Assembly (NCBI GenBank): GCA_003326205.1
Contig: LWTK01000037.1
Span: 120,110-184,109 of the forward strand
DNA length: 64,000 bases
Reading direction: 5' to 3'
DNA from: Nostoc sp. ATCC 43529
GTDB lineage: Bacteria; Cyanobacteriota; Cyanobacteriia; Cyanobacteriales; Nostocaceae
In this document: one piece after another, positions 27,317 to 37,234 of the stretch
Layout: each line of letters opens with the position of its first letter
Position numbering within the stretch: position 1 is the stretch's first letter
Made by a program: the position numbers and the translations under genes
Notes under the pieces: generated by a model
Database searches by the model: none
What the model was told of the DNA's origin: nothing
Seen by the model: the letters and a program-made list of their open reading frames with translations, nothing else

Positions 27317-28849
27317 TTATCTTGGGCGTCCCAATGTAGTGATATATAAAACAGCTTCATCACCAGGAATACCCAAAACTTCATTTACTTGGTTATCAAA
27401 GAATCCACCGATACCGCTAACGCCTATATTTAGATGCATTGCAGCTAAATTCAGGCGTTGTCCTAAATGGCCGGCATCCATATGTAAATAACGGTAAACG
27501 CGATCGCCATACTGAGCGATCGCAGCCTTAAGATCGGCTGTATGGAACAGCACCGCTGCGGCATCTCGTCCTAATTCTTGTCCCAAGCAGAGAAAATGTA
27601 ACTCTCGGCGAAAATTTTTAAACCGAATTTGGCGTAATTCTTGAGCTTTGGGCGCGTAATAATAACAACCGGCTTCCAGCCCTTTGACTCCACAAACAGC
27701 AATAAATGTTTCTATTAAATTCAGGTCAAAGTAGTCTGGAGAAATATCTAAATTTTGGTCAATGTAGCTTTGCGGTTGATAAGTGAAATCAAGTAAATTT
27801 TTTAGTTCATCAAAAGTTAAATCATCACCATTGTAAGCGCGGGTAGAACGCCGCTTATACATAGTCATTTCCAAGTCTGATAGCTTTTCTCCCCACTGTA
27901 TAGGTGTAGTGCTGGTGGGAATTTTCAAACAGAAAGGAAAATTGTATTTATCCTCCAAAGATTTTTTTTGTTTGATAGCTGGTAGATTGAGCTTGCCAGT
28001 TACACCTGGTTGAATTTGGGTGTGTTTGTGGAAGTATGTCAGCAGTTCGCCATCGGGAATTTGCGGATAGGTAGTTTCAGTTGCAGAAGGTAAAGCAGTG
28101 CATCCCAAAGGCAGATTTTGATTAATATCTAACAAATCTGCCATAGGTAGAATAGCGATCGCACCTTCGTGTTGTGAATCAATATAAAGCAAATCATTTA
28201 TTGATTCATCCACAAAACCGCCGATTAAATGCGGGCGATAATCAGTAATCGCCCCAGCCAACTCGATATTACCCAAAAGGTGACCAGCATCCAGAAAAAT
28301 TCGACGATAAGCCCGGTCTTCATAGCGCCAAGCAGAACGATAAAAAACCGCCGTCACAATAATTGCCAATTGGGTAGTTTCTAAGGAAGGATGCCAGAAA
28401 CAAGCTGCTTGTAGAGTTTGCCAAACATTGCTTTCCCAATAATGCATCAGTGAATGAGTCCGGCACTGGTAGTTATACAGACCTGGAGGTAATAACGGCG
28501 TACCACGGGAAACCAAATACACCTCCGCAGGGTACAACCCACCCGCACTCGGAGCCGCACGTAAATAAACCGCACTTCCCATAGAAGGCATTTTCGCCGT
28601 TAGTCCATAGCTGCGAAACAGCAACCGCGAGAGCCTTTGCCACCATTGAGCATCTAGATTATTAGCAAATGCCTCTGGCTTTTCTTGGATATAAGGTTTG
28701 AGATCGTAAGTAGAGCCAATTTTGTATTCCTTGAAAGGTACTGGTTGCTTAGCCCAGTCTAGCCTTTGAGTTTTCAAAGCCAGAGTCTCTGGGTCGTATT
28801 TAGTCCGTTCGTGATAATGCTGAGCAATTGATTGGTGTAATTCTGGCAT
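27317..28849 (-). CDS. SagB/ThcOx-family FMN oxidoreductase, two nitroreductase-like halves
   Basis: The 510-residue protein contains two tandem nitroreductase-like units. The first (about 40-250) has the SAGGLYPAEVYLVSRG motif typical of SagB. The second (about 320-510) has MYKRRSTRAYNGDDLT and a GVSGIGGFFDNQVNEVLGIPGDEAVLYITTLGRP tail. SagB enzymes oxidise azolines to thiazoles or oxazoles in some RiPP pathways, using FMN. Here no cyclodehydratase or precursor gene is adjacent, so its role may be different. The gene is alone, with repeats on both sides. Confidence 0.85.
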   Translation of the reverse strand: MPELHQSIAQHYHERTKYDPETLALKTQRLDWAKQPVPFKEYKIGSTYDLKPYIQEKPEAFANNLDAQWWQRLSRLLFRSYGLTAKMPSMGSAVYLRAAPSAGGLYPAEVYLVSRGTPLLPPGLYNYQCRTHSLMHYWESNVWQTLQAACFWHPSLETTQLAIIVTAVFYRSAWRYEDRAYRRIFLDAGHLLGNIELAGAITDYRPHLIGGFVDESINDLLYIDSQHEGAIAILPMADLLDINQNLPLGCTALPSATETTYPQIPDGELLTYFHKHTQIQPGVTGKLNLPAIKQKKSLEDKYNFPFCLKIPTSTTPIQWGEKLSDLEMTMYKRRSTRAYNGDDLTFDELKNLLDFTYQPQSYIDQNLDISPDYFDLNLIETFIAVCGVKGLEAGCYYYAPKAQELRQIRFKNFRRELHFLCLGQELGRDAAAVLFHTADLKAAIAQYGDRVYRYLHMDAGHLGQRLNLAAMHLNIGVSGIGGFFDNQVNEVLGIPGDEAVLYITTLGRPR

Positions 28850-29133
28850 AGTACTTTCAATATCCTTAGGGCATCCTTATCTTTAGATCTTGGCATTCAT
28901 CAGTCTCATTATTTCGTGTCAATTAGTACAATCCTCAGACTCACAAAGTGGTATTTGGTAACTGAATTGGGGAGTGCTGACTGTTGAGTTAGGAGTTAAG
29001 AATTAAGAGTTAGAAGTTAAGAATTATTCTCCCCTGCTCTCTACTCCCCTGCTCCCTGCTCCCCTGCCTCCCCTGCCTCCCCTTTCGCAGTACGATATAA
29101 ACGCAAAGATATCTCTCCACAGATGGATATGCA

Positions 29134-29985
29134 ATGATGCCTGTACGTCAAACTTTATCAAAACCTGATATCCAACTTTCTTATTTAGAGTGGAACCAGG
29201 GTCAAGAACCTTTACTGTTGTTACATGGTTTAGGTGACCATGCTCTTGTGTGGTCGAATTTGGCAGATTACTTGGCGGCAGATTACCACATAATCGCACC
29301 AGATATGCGCGGACATGGCGAAAGTAGTAAGCCAGAGAAAGATTATAGCTTTGAGAGTGCGATCGCAGATCTAGAAGCACTCATGGATAGTCTCGGATGG
29401 ACTTTTGCCCATATTGTTAGTCACTCTTGGACAGGCAAATTAGCTGCCATTTGGGCAAGACAAAACCCAAAGCGTCTACGAAGTATGGTTTTAATCGATC
29501 CAATTTTTATTTGGAAAATGCCCAGCATCTTCAGGCTAACTTTTCCAATGTTGTATCGCTTCTTGCCTTTTCTTAAAAGTATGGGCCCCTTTACCAGCCA
29601 TGAAGAAGCCGAACAGCAAGCACGGCAATTAAAGCAATATCAAGGATGGAGTTTTCTACAACAGCAAGTCTTCCAAGCCGGAATTGAGCAAAAACCAAAT
29701 GGTAGTTGGGGGAGCAAATTTACTATTCCCGCCCGCGATGGAATTTTTGAAGCAGTAATGCAAGTGCCTGGTTTTACCATTCCCCTTAACACTCCTGCCC
29801 TCTTCATCCAACCAGAACAAGGACTCAACCGCCAAAATTGGCAAATCCAACCCTACAAAACCTATCTGAAAAACTTACGGATTTCCCAAGTTCCCGGCAA
29901 TCACTGGCCATTTTTGACACAACCAGAGCCATTTAACCAAACCGTAGCAGCATTCTTAGCAGAACACAAATCAAAAATCTCATGA
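29134..29985 (+). CDS. Alpha/beta hydrolase
   Basis: The 283-residue protein is an alpha/beta hydrolase: LLLLHGLGDHALVW (oxyanion-loop region, about 27-40), APDMRGHGESSKP, a nucleophile elbow VSHSWTG with Ser98, and a late catalytic-type His in PGNHWPF. The elbow has Ser and Thr where Gly is usual (SHSWT), which is uncommon but allowed. Substrate is unknown. The ATG at 29134 gives a normal start. No signal peptide is seen. A heptamer-rich spacer follows, so it looks monocistronic. Confidence 0.85.
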   Translation: MMPVRQTLSKPDIQLSYLEWNQGQEPLLLLHGLGDHALVWSNLADYLAADYHIIAPDMRGHGESSKPEKDYSFESAIADLEALMDSLGWTFAHIVSHSWTGKLAAIWARQNPKRLRSMVLIDPIFIWKMPSIFRLTFPMLYRFLPFLKSMGPFTSHEEAEQQARQLKQYQGWSFLQQQVFQAGIEQKPNGSWGSKFTIPARDGIFEAVMQVPGFTIPLNTPALFIQPEQGLNRQNWQIQPYKTYLKNLRISQVPGNHWPFLTQPEPFNQTVAAFLAEHKSKIS

Positions 29986-30198
29986 TTATTTAAACGGGAT
30001 TATCCCACGAAAACAGAAGAATTAAGATGAGCGATGTCTTGGGGCAAACAGGGAGTGCTGACTGTTGACTGTTGGCTGAGGAGTTAGGAGACGCGATTAA
30101 CCCTTGTCTGTACAAGAATTTAGAAGTTAAGAATTCTTCTGCTTCTCCCCTTGTCCCCTTGTCTCCTCCGCCCCCTTGCCCACTCCCCACCCCCAGTC

Positions 30199-31893
30199 AT
30201 GAGCCTTTGTATCAATCCCCTTTGTCCCAAACCAAATCACCCAAATAATCATGAAAACCGTTTTTGTCAAAGTTGTGGTTCTCATTTGGAATTGCTAGGG
30301 CGTTATCGGGTGAAGTCTCTGTTAAGTGACAAAACAGGTTTTAGTAAAGTTTATGAGGCATACGAACAAAATACTCCCAAAATACTCAAAATACTCAAAG
30401 AAGATTTATCAAATAATCCTCAAGCAATAGAACTATTTCAGCATGAGTTCACTGTGCTTTTGAAACTAAACCATCCCGGTATTCCTAAGGAAGATAGTTA
30501 CTTCCAATATCAAACCCGAAATGGTTTAGTGTTGCATTGCATTGCAATGGAAAAAATCGACGGTTACAACTTAGAAGAGTGGTTCCAGCAGCACAATCAA
30601 CCTATTTCTCAAGAACAAGCGATCGCCTGGTTAAAACAGTTAACAGAAATTTTATATTTAGTGCATAGCAAACAATATCTCCATAGAGATATTAAGCCAT
30701 CCAACATCATGATTAAACCCGATGGGCAATTAGTAATCATTGATTTTGGTACTGCCAATGAAATTGTCAAAAACTCCCCAGACGAAAGCCCTAAAATGAC
30801 AGCGCTGATGTCATCTGGTTACAGCGCTCCAGAGCAAATGAATGGTGAAGCAGTACCACAATCAGATTTCTTTGCCTTGGGACGCACCTTTGTGTTTTTG
30901 CTGACAGGAAAACATCCCTTAGATATGTATGATGTCCAGCACAATTTGTTACACTGGAAAAATCATGCGATCGATATCTCACCCTTACTATTAAATTTAA
31001 TTGATTGGCTCATAAAACTAGATATAGAAAAACGTCCCACTAATGCTCAGGAAATTTTGCAGCATTTAGAAGAATTTGAAAACAAAATAACAATAAATAA
31101 TACTTCAGATACCGATTTTTCAAATAATTTTGACACAGAGCGATCGCTAGAAATTAGTCCAACTTTTCCCAATACAAATAACTATCTGGAAAAATTACCT
31201 TTACTTGGGCTTTTCGTAGCGCTGCTAGTAGTTTTAGGATTACTTAGTATAGTAGTGGTAGCGACGCAGACATCAAAAAATTATTTGATACAAAATTATG
31301 GCCAATTTCCAGAAAGAAAAGCTGATATTGATTATTTTCCCTATCAAGAAGGTAGAGATAGTCAGGGAAGAATCGCCAAATTTAGCATAGCTGTTTTATC
31401 ACTACAATATAAATGGTTTGTAGGCAGCAATTTTCAAATTCAAAATAATGACCAAATTATTAGCCTTAACCTTTTAAAGTTGAACTTAGAACAAGAAGGT
31501 ATACAGAATATAATGGAAGACCCTAGCGAAATTATTTCTGTAGGTACGGCTTCTTGCAAAGGGAATCTAGAATTTCAAGAACGTCTAGCTTTAGAGCGTT
31601 CCTTACAAATACAGCTTTTAGTAAAAAAAATATTTATCAATCAACCTAGCGTCAAAGACTATCGCTTATTAAACTTGGGTCAATTTCAACGGACTGATTG
31701 TCAAGCACATCAGGATTTAACTACATATCAAAGAAGTATTATAATTATCGGCGTTAAAAGAGAATCAACGAGTGTAATTATAGATGAAGCTTTACGGAAT
31801 AGGTTAGAAAAAAAGCCTTTTGCTGATTTTAAATTAGAAGATTATTCTTTGGGTTCATTGGATAAATTTAAGACGATACCAACTAATTTATGA
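30199..31893 (+). CDS. Ser/Thr protein kinase with N-terminal zinc-ribbon-like Cys cluster
   Basis: From ATG 30199 the protein has 564 residues. Cys4, Cys9, Cys23 and Cys26 form a four-Cys cluster before the kinase domain, as in cyanobacterial SpkB-type kinases. The Hanks-type domain (about 34-290) shows HRDIKPSNIMI and IDFGTAN. A linker is followed by one membrane helix (GLFVALLVVLGLLSIVVVA, near 345-363) and a C-terminal extracytoplasmic domain; GTASCKGNLEFQERLALERS resembles the Arg/Ala pattern of OmpA-like peptidoglycan-binding domains. Start ATG 30199 is preferred over 30151, whose sequence is repeat-derived. Confidence 0.88.
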   Translation: MSLCINPLCPKPNHPNNHENRFCQSCGSHLELLGRYRVKSLLSDKTGFSKVYEAYEQNTPKILKILKEDLSNNPQAIELFQHEFTVLLKLNHPGIPKEDSYFQYQTRNGLVLHCIAMEKIDGYNLEEWFQQHNQPISQEQAIAWLKQLTEILYLVHSKQYLHRDIKPSNIMIKPDGQLVIIDFGTANEIVKNSPDESPKMTALMSSGYSAPEQMNGEAVPQSDFFALGRTFVFLLTGKHPLDMYDVQHNLLHWKNHAIDISPLLLNLIDWLIKLDIEKRPTNAQEILQHLEEFENKITINNTSDTDFSNNFDTERSLEISPTFPNTNNYLEKLPLLGLFVALLVVLGLLSIVVVATQTSKNYLIQNYGQFPERKADIDYFPYQEGRDSQGRIAKFSIAVLSLQYKWFVGSNFQIQNNDQIISLNLLKLNLEQEGIQNIMEDPSEIISVGTASCKGNLEFQERLALERSLQIQLLVKKIFINQPSVKDYRLLNLGQFQRTDCQAHQDLTTYQRSIIIIGVKRESTSVIIDEALRNRLEKKPFADFKLEDYSLGSLDKFKTIPTNL

Positions 31894-31928
31894 TGCAATA
31901 CGCTTGGTGTTCTACTGTTTCACTTTAA

Positions 31929-31996
31929 ACTTGATACAAGTACTTTGGTAAGGGCGCACAGCTGTGCGCTCCTACGGTAGATCTAGATGTATCAAG
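31929..31996. repeat. Palindromic repeat with GCGCACAGCTGTGCGC core
   Basis: The core GCGCACAGCTGTGCGC is perfectly palindromic, with GTAAGGGC / GCTCCTAC flanks and outer arms CTTGATACAA / TGTATCAAG. The same outer GTAGGGGC..GCCCCTAC flanks bound the nested elements at 8623-8855 and 51784-52017, so this may be an uninserted form of the host repeat. Confidence 0.75.
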
Positions 31997-32023
31997 ATTT
32001 TTGTGAAATGGTATTAAGGATAA

Positions 32024-32122
32024 TTGTAGGTTTGGTTGTGGTAGGAAGTCAAACCCAACAAACCCCACAAAATGTCGGGTTACCCTGCGGGATCTTGCTA
32101 CGTTCCTCAACCCAACCTACGC
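32024..32122. repeat. Inverted-repeat element, 99 bp
   Basis: TGTAGGTTTGGTTGTGGTAGGAAG at the left pairs imperfectly with the reverse complement of CGTTCCTCAACCCAACCTACGC at the right. The middle carries GTCGGGTTACCCTGCGGGATC. It lies just after the stop of the ABC-2 permease gene. Confidence 0.65.
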
Positions 32123-32132
32123 TATTAATAAT

Positions 32133-32921
32133 TTAAGCTCCCATCCCTGAATACCGCTTCAAACCCGCACGCCAAAGCAAGCGATTCCCACCCAAAAATA
32201 TTAATATCCAACCCACCATTGAGAAAAATCCTTGCCATACATTCACAGGTAGCCCTACCAAAATACTTGCAGGAAAATCAACCAAATACGGAAAAGGTGT
32301 AAACATCACTATTTTCCGCACAGGTTCTGGAAAAACTTCTAAAGGTGCTATTAAACCAGATAAAAATAGATAAAACAACAACCAGAAATTTTCTAAAGCA
32401 CTAGCCCGTTCTGTCCAAAAGGACAACATAGCAAGGGTGTACTGAATTATAAACCGTAAAGTAAAAGCCAGCACCACCGCCAATACAAACAATATAAATT
32501 GACTTAAACTTGGTAACCAAAAAGCTTGAGGATAAAGAATAAAAAATAATCCTATTAATAAAAAAGCAAAGATCAAACGGGCAAATCTTTCAGAAATATG
32601 CCCCGCAAGATGATGCCATACTGGATCAATTGGTTGCAGCAATCTGGGTGACAGTTTGCCTTCTACTACCTCTCTTTCAAAGTCCCAAATTACCCAAGCT
32701 ACGGTAAATTGCCTAACAATAAAAACGGTAATAAAGTAACGGGCAAAATCTAGAGGTGATAGCCCAAACTGCCCCCCCTGGGCTGCTTGTATCCAGATAC
32801 CCATGAGGATAATTGGCAAAGTTCCAGCCAAAACCCATAAAATTAGTTCTGCTCGATACTCAACCATATAGGCATAGTATACAGAGAGAAAAGTTAAGGC
32901 TTTTCTGATTATCCGCTTCAT
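32133..32921 (-). CDS. ABC-2 family transporter permease
   Basis: The 262-residue protein has about six hydrophobic segments (for example near 25-45, 60-80, 115-135, 140-165, 175-195 and 228-255), as in ABC-2 type permeases. It follows the ATPase gene (32991-33974) on the same strand with 69 bp between. The pair would form an exporter, but its substrate (lipid, polysaccharide or drug) is not visible. A Leu-Ile-Ala-Pro-Leu-Glu-Val-Phe-Pro-Glu loop near 200 is a known feature of this permease type. The plain reading is a complete gene. Confidence 0.85.
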   Translation of the reverse strand: MKRIIRKALTFLSVYYAYMVEYRAELILWVLAGTLPIILMGIWIQAAQGGQFGLSPLDFARYFITVFIVRQFTVAWVIWDFEREVVEGKLSPRLLQPIDPVWHHLAGHISERFARLIFAFLLIGLFFILYPQAFWLPSLSQFILFVLAVVLAFTLRFIIQYTLAMLSFWTERASALENFWLLFYLFLSGLIAPLEVFPEPVRKIVMFTPFPYLVDFPASILVGLPVNVWQGFFSMVGWILIFLGGNRLLWRAGLKRYSGMGA

Positions 32922-32990
32922 CTATTTACTTCCCACAACAAAAATTATTCACAATTCCGAATTAAGAACTCAGTACTCCTAACTCCTAAC

Positions 32991-33974
32991 TCACTCCACA
33001 ACCCCCGCCTGAAAAACTCGCCCAATTACTTGTTCTACAGCAGGTTCGGTAACTGTCAAATCAATTACCTCTAAATCTGCCAAAATCTTAGATACGGTGC
33101 GGGTGAGTTCCTCTCGTGGCACAAGAAAACGCACTGTTCGCCCTTCTAAGAGTTGCACATCACCATAGGTCATGAGTTTTTGTATTGTTAGAGGTTGGGC
33201 TAACTCAATATCGACTTCCCGGTAAGGAGAGAAACGTTCTAACAGTCCATCTAAGCTACCGTCATACATTAAGCTTCCTTGATGAATCAACAGTACCCGT
33301 TGACACAAAGCTGTGATGTCAGCCATGTAATGACTCGTTAACAGCACTGTAGCTTGATAAATTTGATTGTACTCACGCAAAAAGTCGCGTACCGCTGCTT
33401 GAGCATTAACATCTAGTCCCAGGGTTGGTTCATCTAGAAACAATACCTGGGGACGGTGCAACAGTGCTGCTAATAGTTCCGCCTTCATCCGCTCACCCAA
33501 AGACAACTTTCGCACTGGTTGGGTAAGTTTACCCTCAAGGGAAAGCATCTCTGTTAATTCTCCTACCCGTCGCTGGAACTCTTTATCAGAGATATTGTAC
33601 ACAGCAGCATTAATTTTCAAAGAATCAAGTGCTGGCAAGTCCCAAATTAACTGCTGTTTTTGTCCCATCACCAAAGTAATTTTTTGCAAAAATGCTTCTT
33701 GGCGACGAAAGGGGGCTTGCCCAGCTACTCTGACTGTACCGCTTGAAGGATGAATCAGCCCCGTGAGCATTTTGAGTGTGGTGGTTTTACCAGCACCATT
33801 TGGCCCCAAAAACCCTACTACTTCACCAGGAGCAATTTCAAAGGAAACATCCTCAACTGCTTTAATTGTGCGGTAGGTGCGGCGGAAAAAGTGGGTGATT
33901 GTGCCTTTAATACCGGGATTTTTTACCGCTACAGGATAGGATTTGCTTAACTTGTCAGCAATGATAATTGACAT
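32991..33974 (-). CDS. ABC transporter ATP-binding protein
   Basis: The 327-residue protein is a standard ABC ATPase: Walker A GPNGAGKTT near residue 57, the ABC signature LSLGERMKAELLAALLH, Walker B VLFLDEPTLGLD and the H-loop LLTSHYM. It has the extra C-terminal domain (about 240-325) seen in export-type ABC-2 ATPases. It is upstream of the permease gene and probably cotranscribed. The first residues (SIIIADKLSKSYPVAVKNPGIKG) match the family's short N-terminal strand. Confidence 0.92.
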   Translation of the reverse strand: MSIIIADKLSKSYPVAVKNPGIKGTITHFFRRTYRTIKAVEDVSFEIAPGEVVGFLGPNGAGKTTTLKMLTGLIHPSSGTVRVAGQAPFRRQEAFLQKITLVMGQKQQLIWDLPALDSLKINAAVYNISDKEFQRRVGELTEMLSLEGKLTQPVRKLSLGERMKAELLAALLHRPQVLFLDEPTLGLDVNAQAAVRDFLREYNQIYQATVLLTSHYMADITALCQRVLLIHQGSLMYDGSLDGLLERFSPYREVDIELAQPLTIQKLMTYGDVQLLEGRTVRFLVPREELTRTVSKILADLEVIDLTVTEPAVEQVIGRVFQAGVVE

Positions 33975-34203
33975 CTTTTTATCTTAGAACCACAGAAAAA
34001 TAATTCAAAAGTCAAAATAAAAAAAGACTTTTTTAGTCAAACTATTAGCGATTTTATCGTTTGCAATTTAAATGCAGATGAACCTCAAACATGGATGAAC
34101 ACAGATAATTTATCTGTGTTCGTCTGTAGTTCCAAATAATCAAATGTGGATTTAGTAATCATAAGTTCCCATATTGGGAATTATTCAACCCAAAAGCATA
34201 ATT
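33975..34203. other. Spacer without recognised features
   Basis: About 230 bp between two minus-strand genes. A palindrome ACAGATAATTTATCTGT near 34098 is visible. It may be an operator or a terminator of the UbiB-family gene; it is not a known motif. No ORF. Confidence 0.3.
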
Positions 34204-35850
34204 TTACCGTAAACGTCCCGATCGCAGTGTACTAATAATTAGCCACAAACCCAATAAGCTAGCAGCTGCAAACAAAGCGCTGCTTAAAAAAGATAGCTGC
34301 GCTGTCTGCGCTCTGGTAGTAATAATTGCTGCTCCCATAATTAGGGAACCCACCAAGATGCTAAAAGATAATCGGTTAGCAGCGTCGTCCATAGTCCGCC
34401 GCACGCCATCTAAGCCTCGCAGCGATAAATTCCACTGTAGGGTTTCGGAGGTAACTCGGTCTAATAACAGTTCAATTTGTCGGGGAGATTGGAGGGACAG
34501 ACTTTTAAGATCTAAGGCTGTTCTGAGGAGCGATCGCACTGGATTATCCCCTAATAACTGCCGACGAAACAAGTCTGTGATTAATGGCTTGACTTCATCA
34601 AAAAAATTAAGCTCTGGGTTGAATGTCCGGGCTACACCCTCTAAATTCGCCAGGGTTTTGGCATACAATCCCATATTGCTAGGTAACCTAATTTTATTGT
34701 TGCGGGCAACTTGTAAAACCTCATAAATTATCTGACTGAAGTTTATTTGCGTTAGGCTGACATTGTGATACTTTCGCAGCATCCGGTCATAATCATTTTC
34801 TAACCGCGATAAAATTACTGGCTGAGCAGAATCTGAGAGCTGCAAAGTTAACTGAGCGCACCTTTGAGCATCCAAATCCACGATCGCCAACAACATTTCT
34901 GTTAATATCTGCTGTGTGCGAGGATCGAGCCGTCCCACCATCCCGCAGTCTAAAAGCGCAACCCGACCATCTTTGAGATAAAACAAGTTACCTGGATGGG
35001 GATCTGCATGAAAAAATCCATCTATATATAGTTGCTGAAAAAATACCCGAAATAATAAAGTAGTTATTTCTTTACGCTCTACAGCAGGGTCTTTGCCATT
35101 GTTGCTACTGTTCAAATCTGCCGACAGGAACGGCACCCCGTCTAACCATTCCATCACCAGCAATTTTTCTGTGGTCAAATCCCAATAAATTTCCGCAACC
35201 ACTATTTGTTTGGGATCGTACCAGCGACTACTGGATAAATTACGTCGCAGTTGGTCAGTAAAACTTGCTTCTCGCGTAAAATCTAACTCAGCTTCCAAGG
35301 CTTTGGTAAATTCTTCCGCAATGGATTTGATTTCGTAGGTTTGCCCAAAATCAGTACGCGCTACTAAATCGGCAATACCTTGAATTAAGGCAATATCTTG
35401 GGCGATAGTAATATCAATTCCCGGACGCTGCACTTTGAGAGCGACTTCTCGACCATCTACTAATGTAGCTCGATGGGTCTGGGCGATAGATCCCGCTGCT
35501 ACTGGAACAGGATTGATTGTACTGAAGGTTTCTGCAAATGGTCGTTTTAGTTGTTTGCGGATGACTAATTCTATCTCAGACCAGGGAACTGGCGGTACCT
35601 CATCTTGGAGGGTTGACAATTCTTCTATATAAGATGCGCCAAGTAAATCTGGACGGGTGGAGAGAAGCTGACCGAGTTTGACATAGACTGGCCCTAAATC
35701 AACCAGAATATTTTTTAAAACCGCAGGTGTAGGTAGCTGGGGTTCATCAGCTTTACCACCAGTCAGTAACCTTCGCATATAGTCCCAGCCATTGCGAAGG
35801 AAGACTTCAATAATTTCTCGTTGTCGGGGAACAGTTTGAGTTAGAAACAT
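34204..35850 (-). CDS. ABC1/UbiB-family atypical kinase
   Basis: The 548-residue protein fits the ABC1/UbiB (AarF) family. The KxGQ motif is seen as [14 protein letters not shown]; the kinase core has ALKVQRPGI (Lys) and the catalytic-type [13 protein letters not shown] and [10 protein letters not shown] sequences. Two helices near the end ([19 protein letters not shown] and LLGLWLIIS) form a membrane anchor. Members support quinone or lipid metabolism; this one's exact partner is not known. Heptamer repeats fill the gap to the upstream gene. Confidence 0.92.
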   Translation of the reverse strand: MFLTQTVPRQREIIEVFLRNGWDYMRRLLTGGKADEPQLPTPAVLKNILVDLGPVYVKLGQLLSTRPDLLGASYIEELSTLQDEVPPVPWSEIELVIRKQLKRPFAETFSTINPVPVAAGSIAQTHRATLVDGREVALKVQRPGIDITIAQDIALIQGIADLVARTDFGQTYEIKSIAEEFTKALEAELDFTREASFTDQLRRNLSSSRWYDPKQIVVAEIYWDLTTEKLLVMEWLDGVPFLSADLNSSNNGKDPAVERKEITTLLFRVFFQQLYIDGFFHADPHPGNLFYLKDGRVALLDCGMVGRLDPRTQQILTEMLLAIVDLDAQRCAQLTLQLSDSAQPVILSRLENDYDRMLRKYHNVSLTQINFSQIIYEVLQVARNNKIRLPSNMGLYAKTLANLEGVARTFNPELNFFDEVKPLITDLFRRQLLGDNPVRSLLRTALDLKSLSLQSPRQIELLLDRVTSETLQWNLSLRGLDGVRRTMDDAANRLSFSILVGSLIMGAAIITTRAQTAQLSFLSSALFAAASLLGLWLIISTLRSGRLR

Positions 35851-35867
35851 TTTGGGATGTGAGGAGA

Positions 35868-35984
35868 TGGGGACTGGGGACTGGGGACTAGGGATTGGGG
35901 GCTGGGGACTCTAGACTAGCGATTGGGGAAGAGTTATCAAATACCAATCCCCAGTACCCCAGTACCCAATCCCCAGTCCCCAAT
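35868..35984. repeat. Heptamer blocks GGGACTG and CCAGTCC
   Basis: GGGGACTGGGGACTGGGGACTAGGG-type units occupy the left part and inverted CCCCAGTACCCCAGTACCCAATCCCCAGTCCCC units the right part. The two could fold onto one another. It is the same family as near 18592, 18818 and 26876. Confidence 0.85.
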
Positions 35985-36054
35985 GCTCCCTTTTTCGACA
36001 TTCAAGTTATAATGAGAAAATAGACTTTTTAGCCTCTGCCAAGGGTTTTAACTT

Positions 36055-37119
36055 TTACAGCAGGTCGGTGAATCGGGAATCGCTCTGGAGAATTTTCAAG
36101 ATCTGCTTAATTTCCTGGGTACGTTCTTTTTTAACAACAAGGGTGACGTTGCGATCGCGCACAATCACCACATCGTCTAAACCAATAGTAACAACTACAT
36201 CCTCTGGATTTGAAGCATAAATAATTGCCCCCTCGGTATCTAGTCCTACGTGGGTAGCAAGCTCTACATTGGGAGTCTCTTCTGTTTTCAGTAAGCGTTC
36301 GATCGCATTCCAATCTCCTAAATCGTCCCAACCAAAGTCAACTGGTAAAACGTATGCTAGACTTGTCTTTTCCATGAGTGCATAGTCTATACTCTTCTTA
36401 GGTAACTGGGGATAGACATTAGGCCCCTGTTGTTGTAATGGTTCGATGATTTCTGGAGCATGGGTGTGTAGTTCCTTGAGAACAACTCCTGCCCGGAAGA
36501 CGAACATGCCACTATTCCAGCTAAAACGTCCCGTAGATAAAAAAGTTTCTGCTATTTCACGGTTGGGCTTTTCAGTAAAGCGGTTGACGTGATAAGCTGG
36601 CAACTCATTAAAGCTACCTATTTTTTCACCTTGTTCAATGTAACCGTAACCGGTTGATGGAAAAGTAGGCTTGATCCCCAGTGTGACGATGGCTTCTTTG
36701 GTCGTCGCCAGTTGTGTAGCTGCACTTAGTGTGTCTGCAAACGCCTCTTGGTCGGCAATCCAGTGGTCAGCGGGGAAAAAGCCAATAACAGCATCTTCTC
36801 CATAACGTTGTTTGATTTCTAAACTTGTCCAAGCAACGGCGGCGGCGGTGTCTCTTCCTTCTGACTCAATTAGTAAGTTCCCAGATGGTAGATCGGGTAA
36901 TTGTTCTCGTACTCCTTGGGCTATCTGACTAGAAGTGATTACCCACAAGAAATCCCACCCGCCAGCGAGTTTTAACAACCGATCGGCGGTTGCTTGTAAT
37001 AAGCTTCTAGAGCTACCATCAAGACTTAAAAATTGTTTGGGTCGATCTCGCCGGCTTAAAGGCCAAAAACGTTCGCCTTTACCACCAGCAAGGATTACAG
37101 GGAACAATAAAGTATTCAT
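36055..37119 (-). CDS. Mannose-1-phosphate guanylyltransferase
   Basis: From ATG 37119 the protein has 354 residues. The nucleotide-binding signature VILAGGKGERFWPLSRRDRPKQF is at the N-terminus, and the FTEKPN and WNSGMFVF motifs follow near 170-200, with a beta-helix-like tail. It makes GDP-mannose from mannose-1-phosphate and GTP for glycan synthesis. It has no PMI cupin domain, so it is the single-function short form. The frame is open to 37131 but ATG 37119 (MNTLLFPVILAGGKG) fits family starts better. The LCP gene is divergent 116 bp away. Confidence 0.92.
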   Translation of the reverse strand: MNTLLFPVILAGGKGERFWPLSRRDRPKQFLSLDGSSRSLLQATADRLLKLAGGWDFLWVITSSQIAQGVREQLPDLPSGNLLIESEGRDTAAAVAWTSLEIKQRYGEDAVIGFFPADHWIADQEAFADTLSAATQLATTKEAIVTLGIKPTFPSTGYGYIEQGEKIGSFNELPAYHVNRFTEKPNREIAETFLSTGRFSWNSGMFVFRAGVVLKELHTHAPEIIEPLQQQGPNVYPQLPKKSIDYALMEKTSLAYVLPVDFGWDDLGDWNAIERLLKTEETPNVELATHVGLDTEGAIIYASNPEDVVVTIGLDDVVIVRDRNVTLVVKKERTQEIKQILKILQSDSRFTDLL

Positions 37120-37234
37120 GTTGTCATACACGTCTACTGAAGAACATTACAAGTTTACAGTGAGGTTTTCCACTGGCAATATTTGTAGCTTGCATTAACA
37201 TACTTTTAGGGAGTGGTTCAGTGGGGAGATAATC

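Noticed and set aside
27317..28849. A thiazole/oxazole-modified peptide cluster around the SagB-like gene
   Set aside because: No YcaO cyclodehydratase, precursor or exporter is near.
30151..30198. An upstream start for the Ser/Thr kinase
   Set aside because: The 16 extra codons come from Pro-rich, CCCC-type repeat sequence; ATG 30199 leads straight into the Cys cluster.
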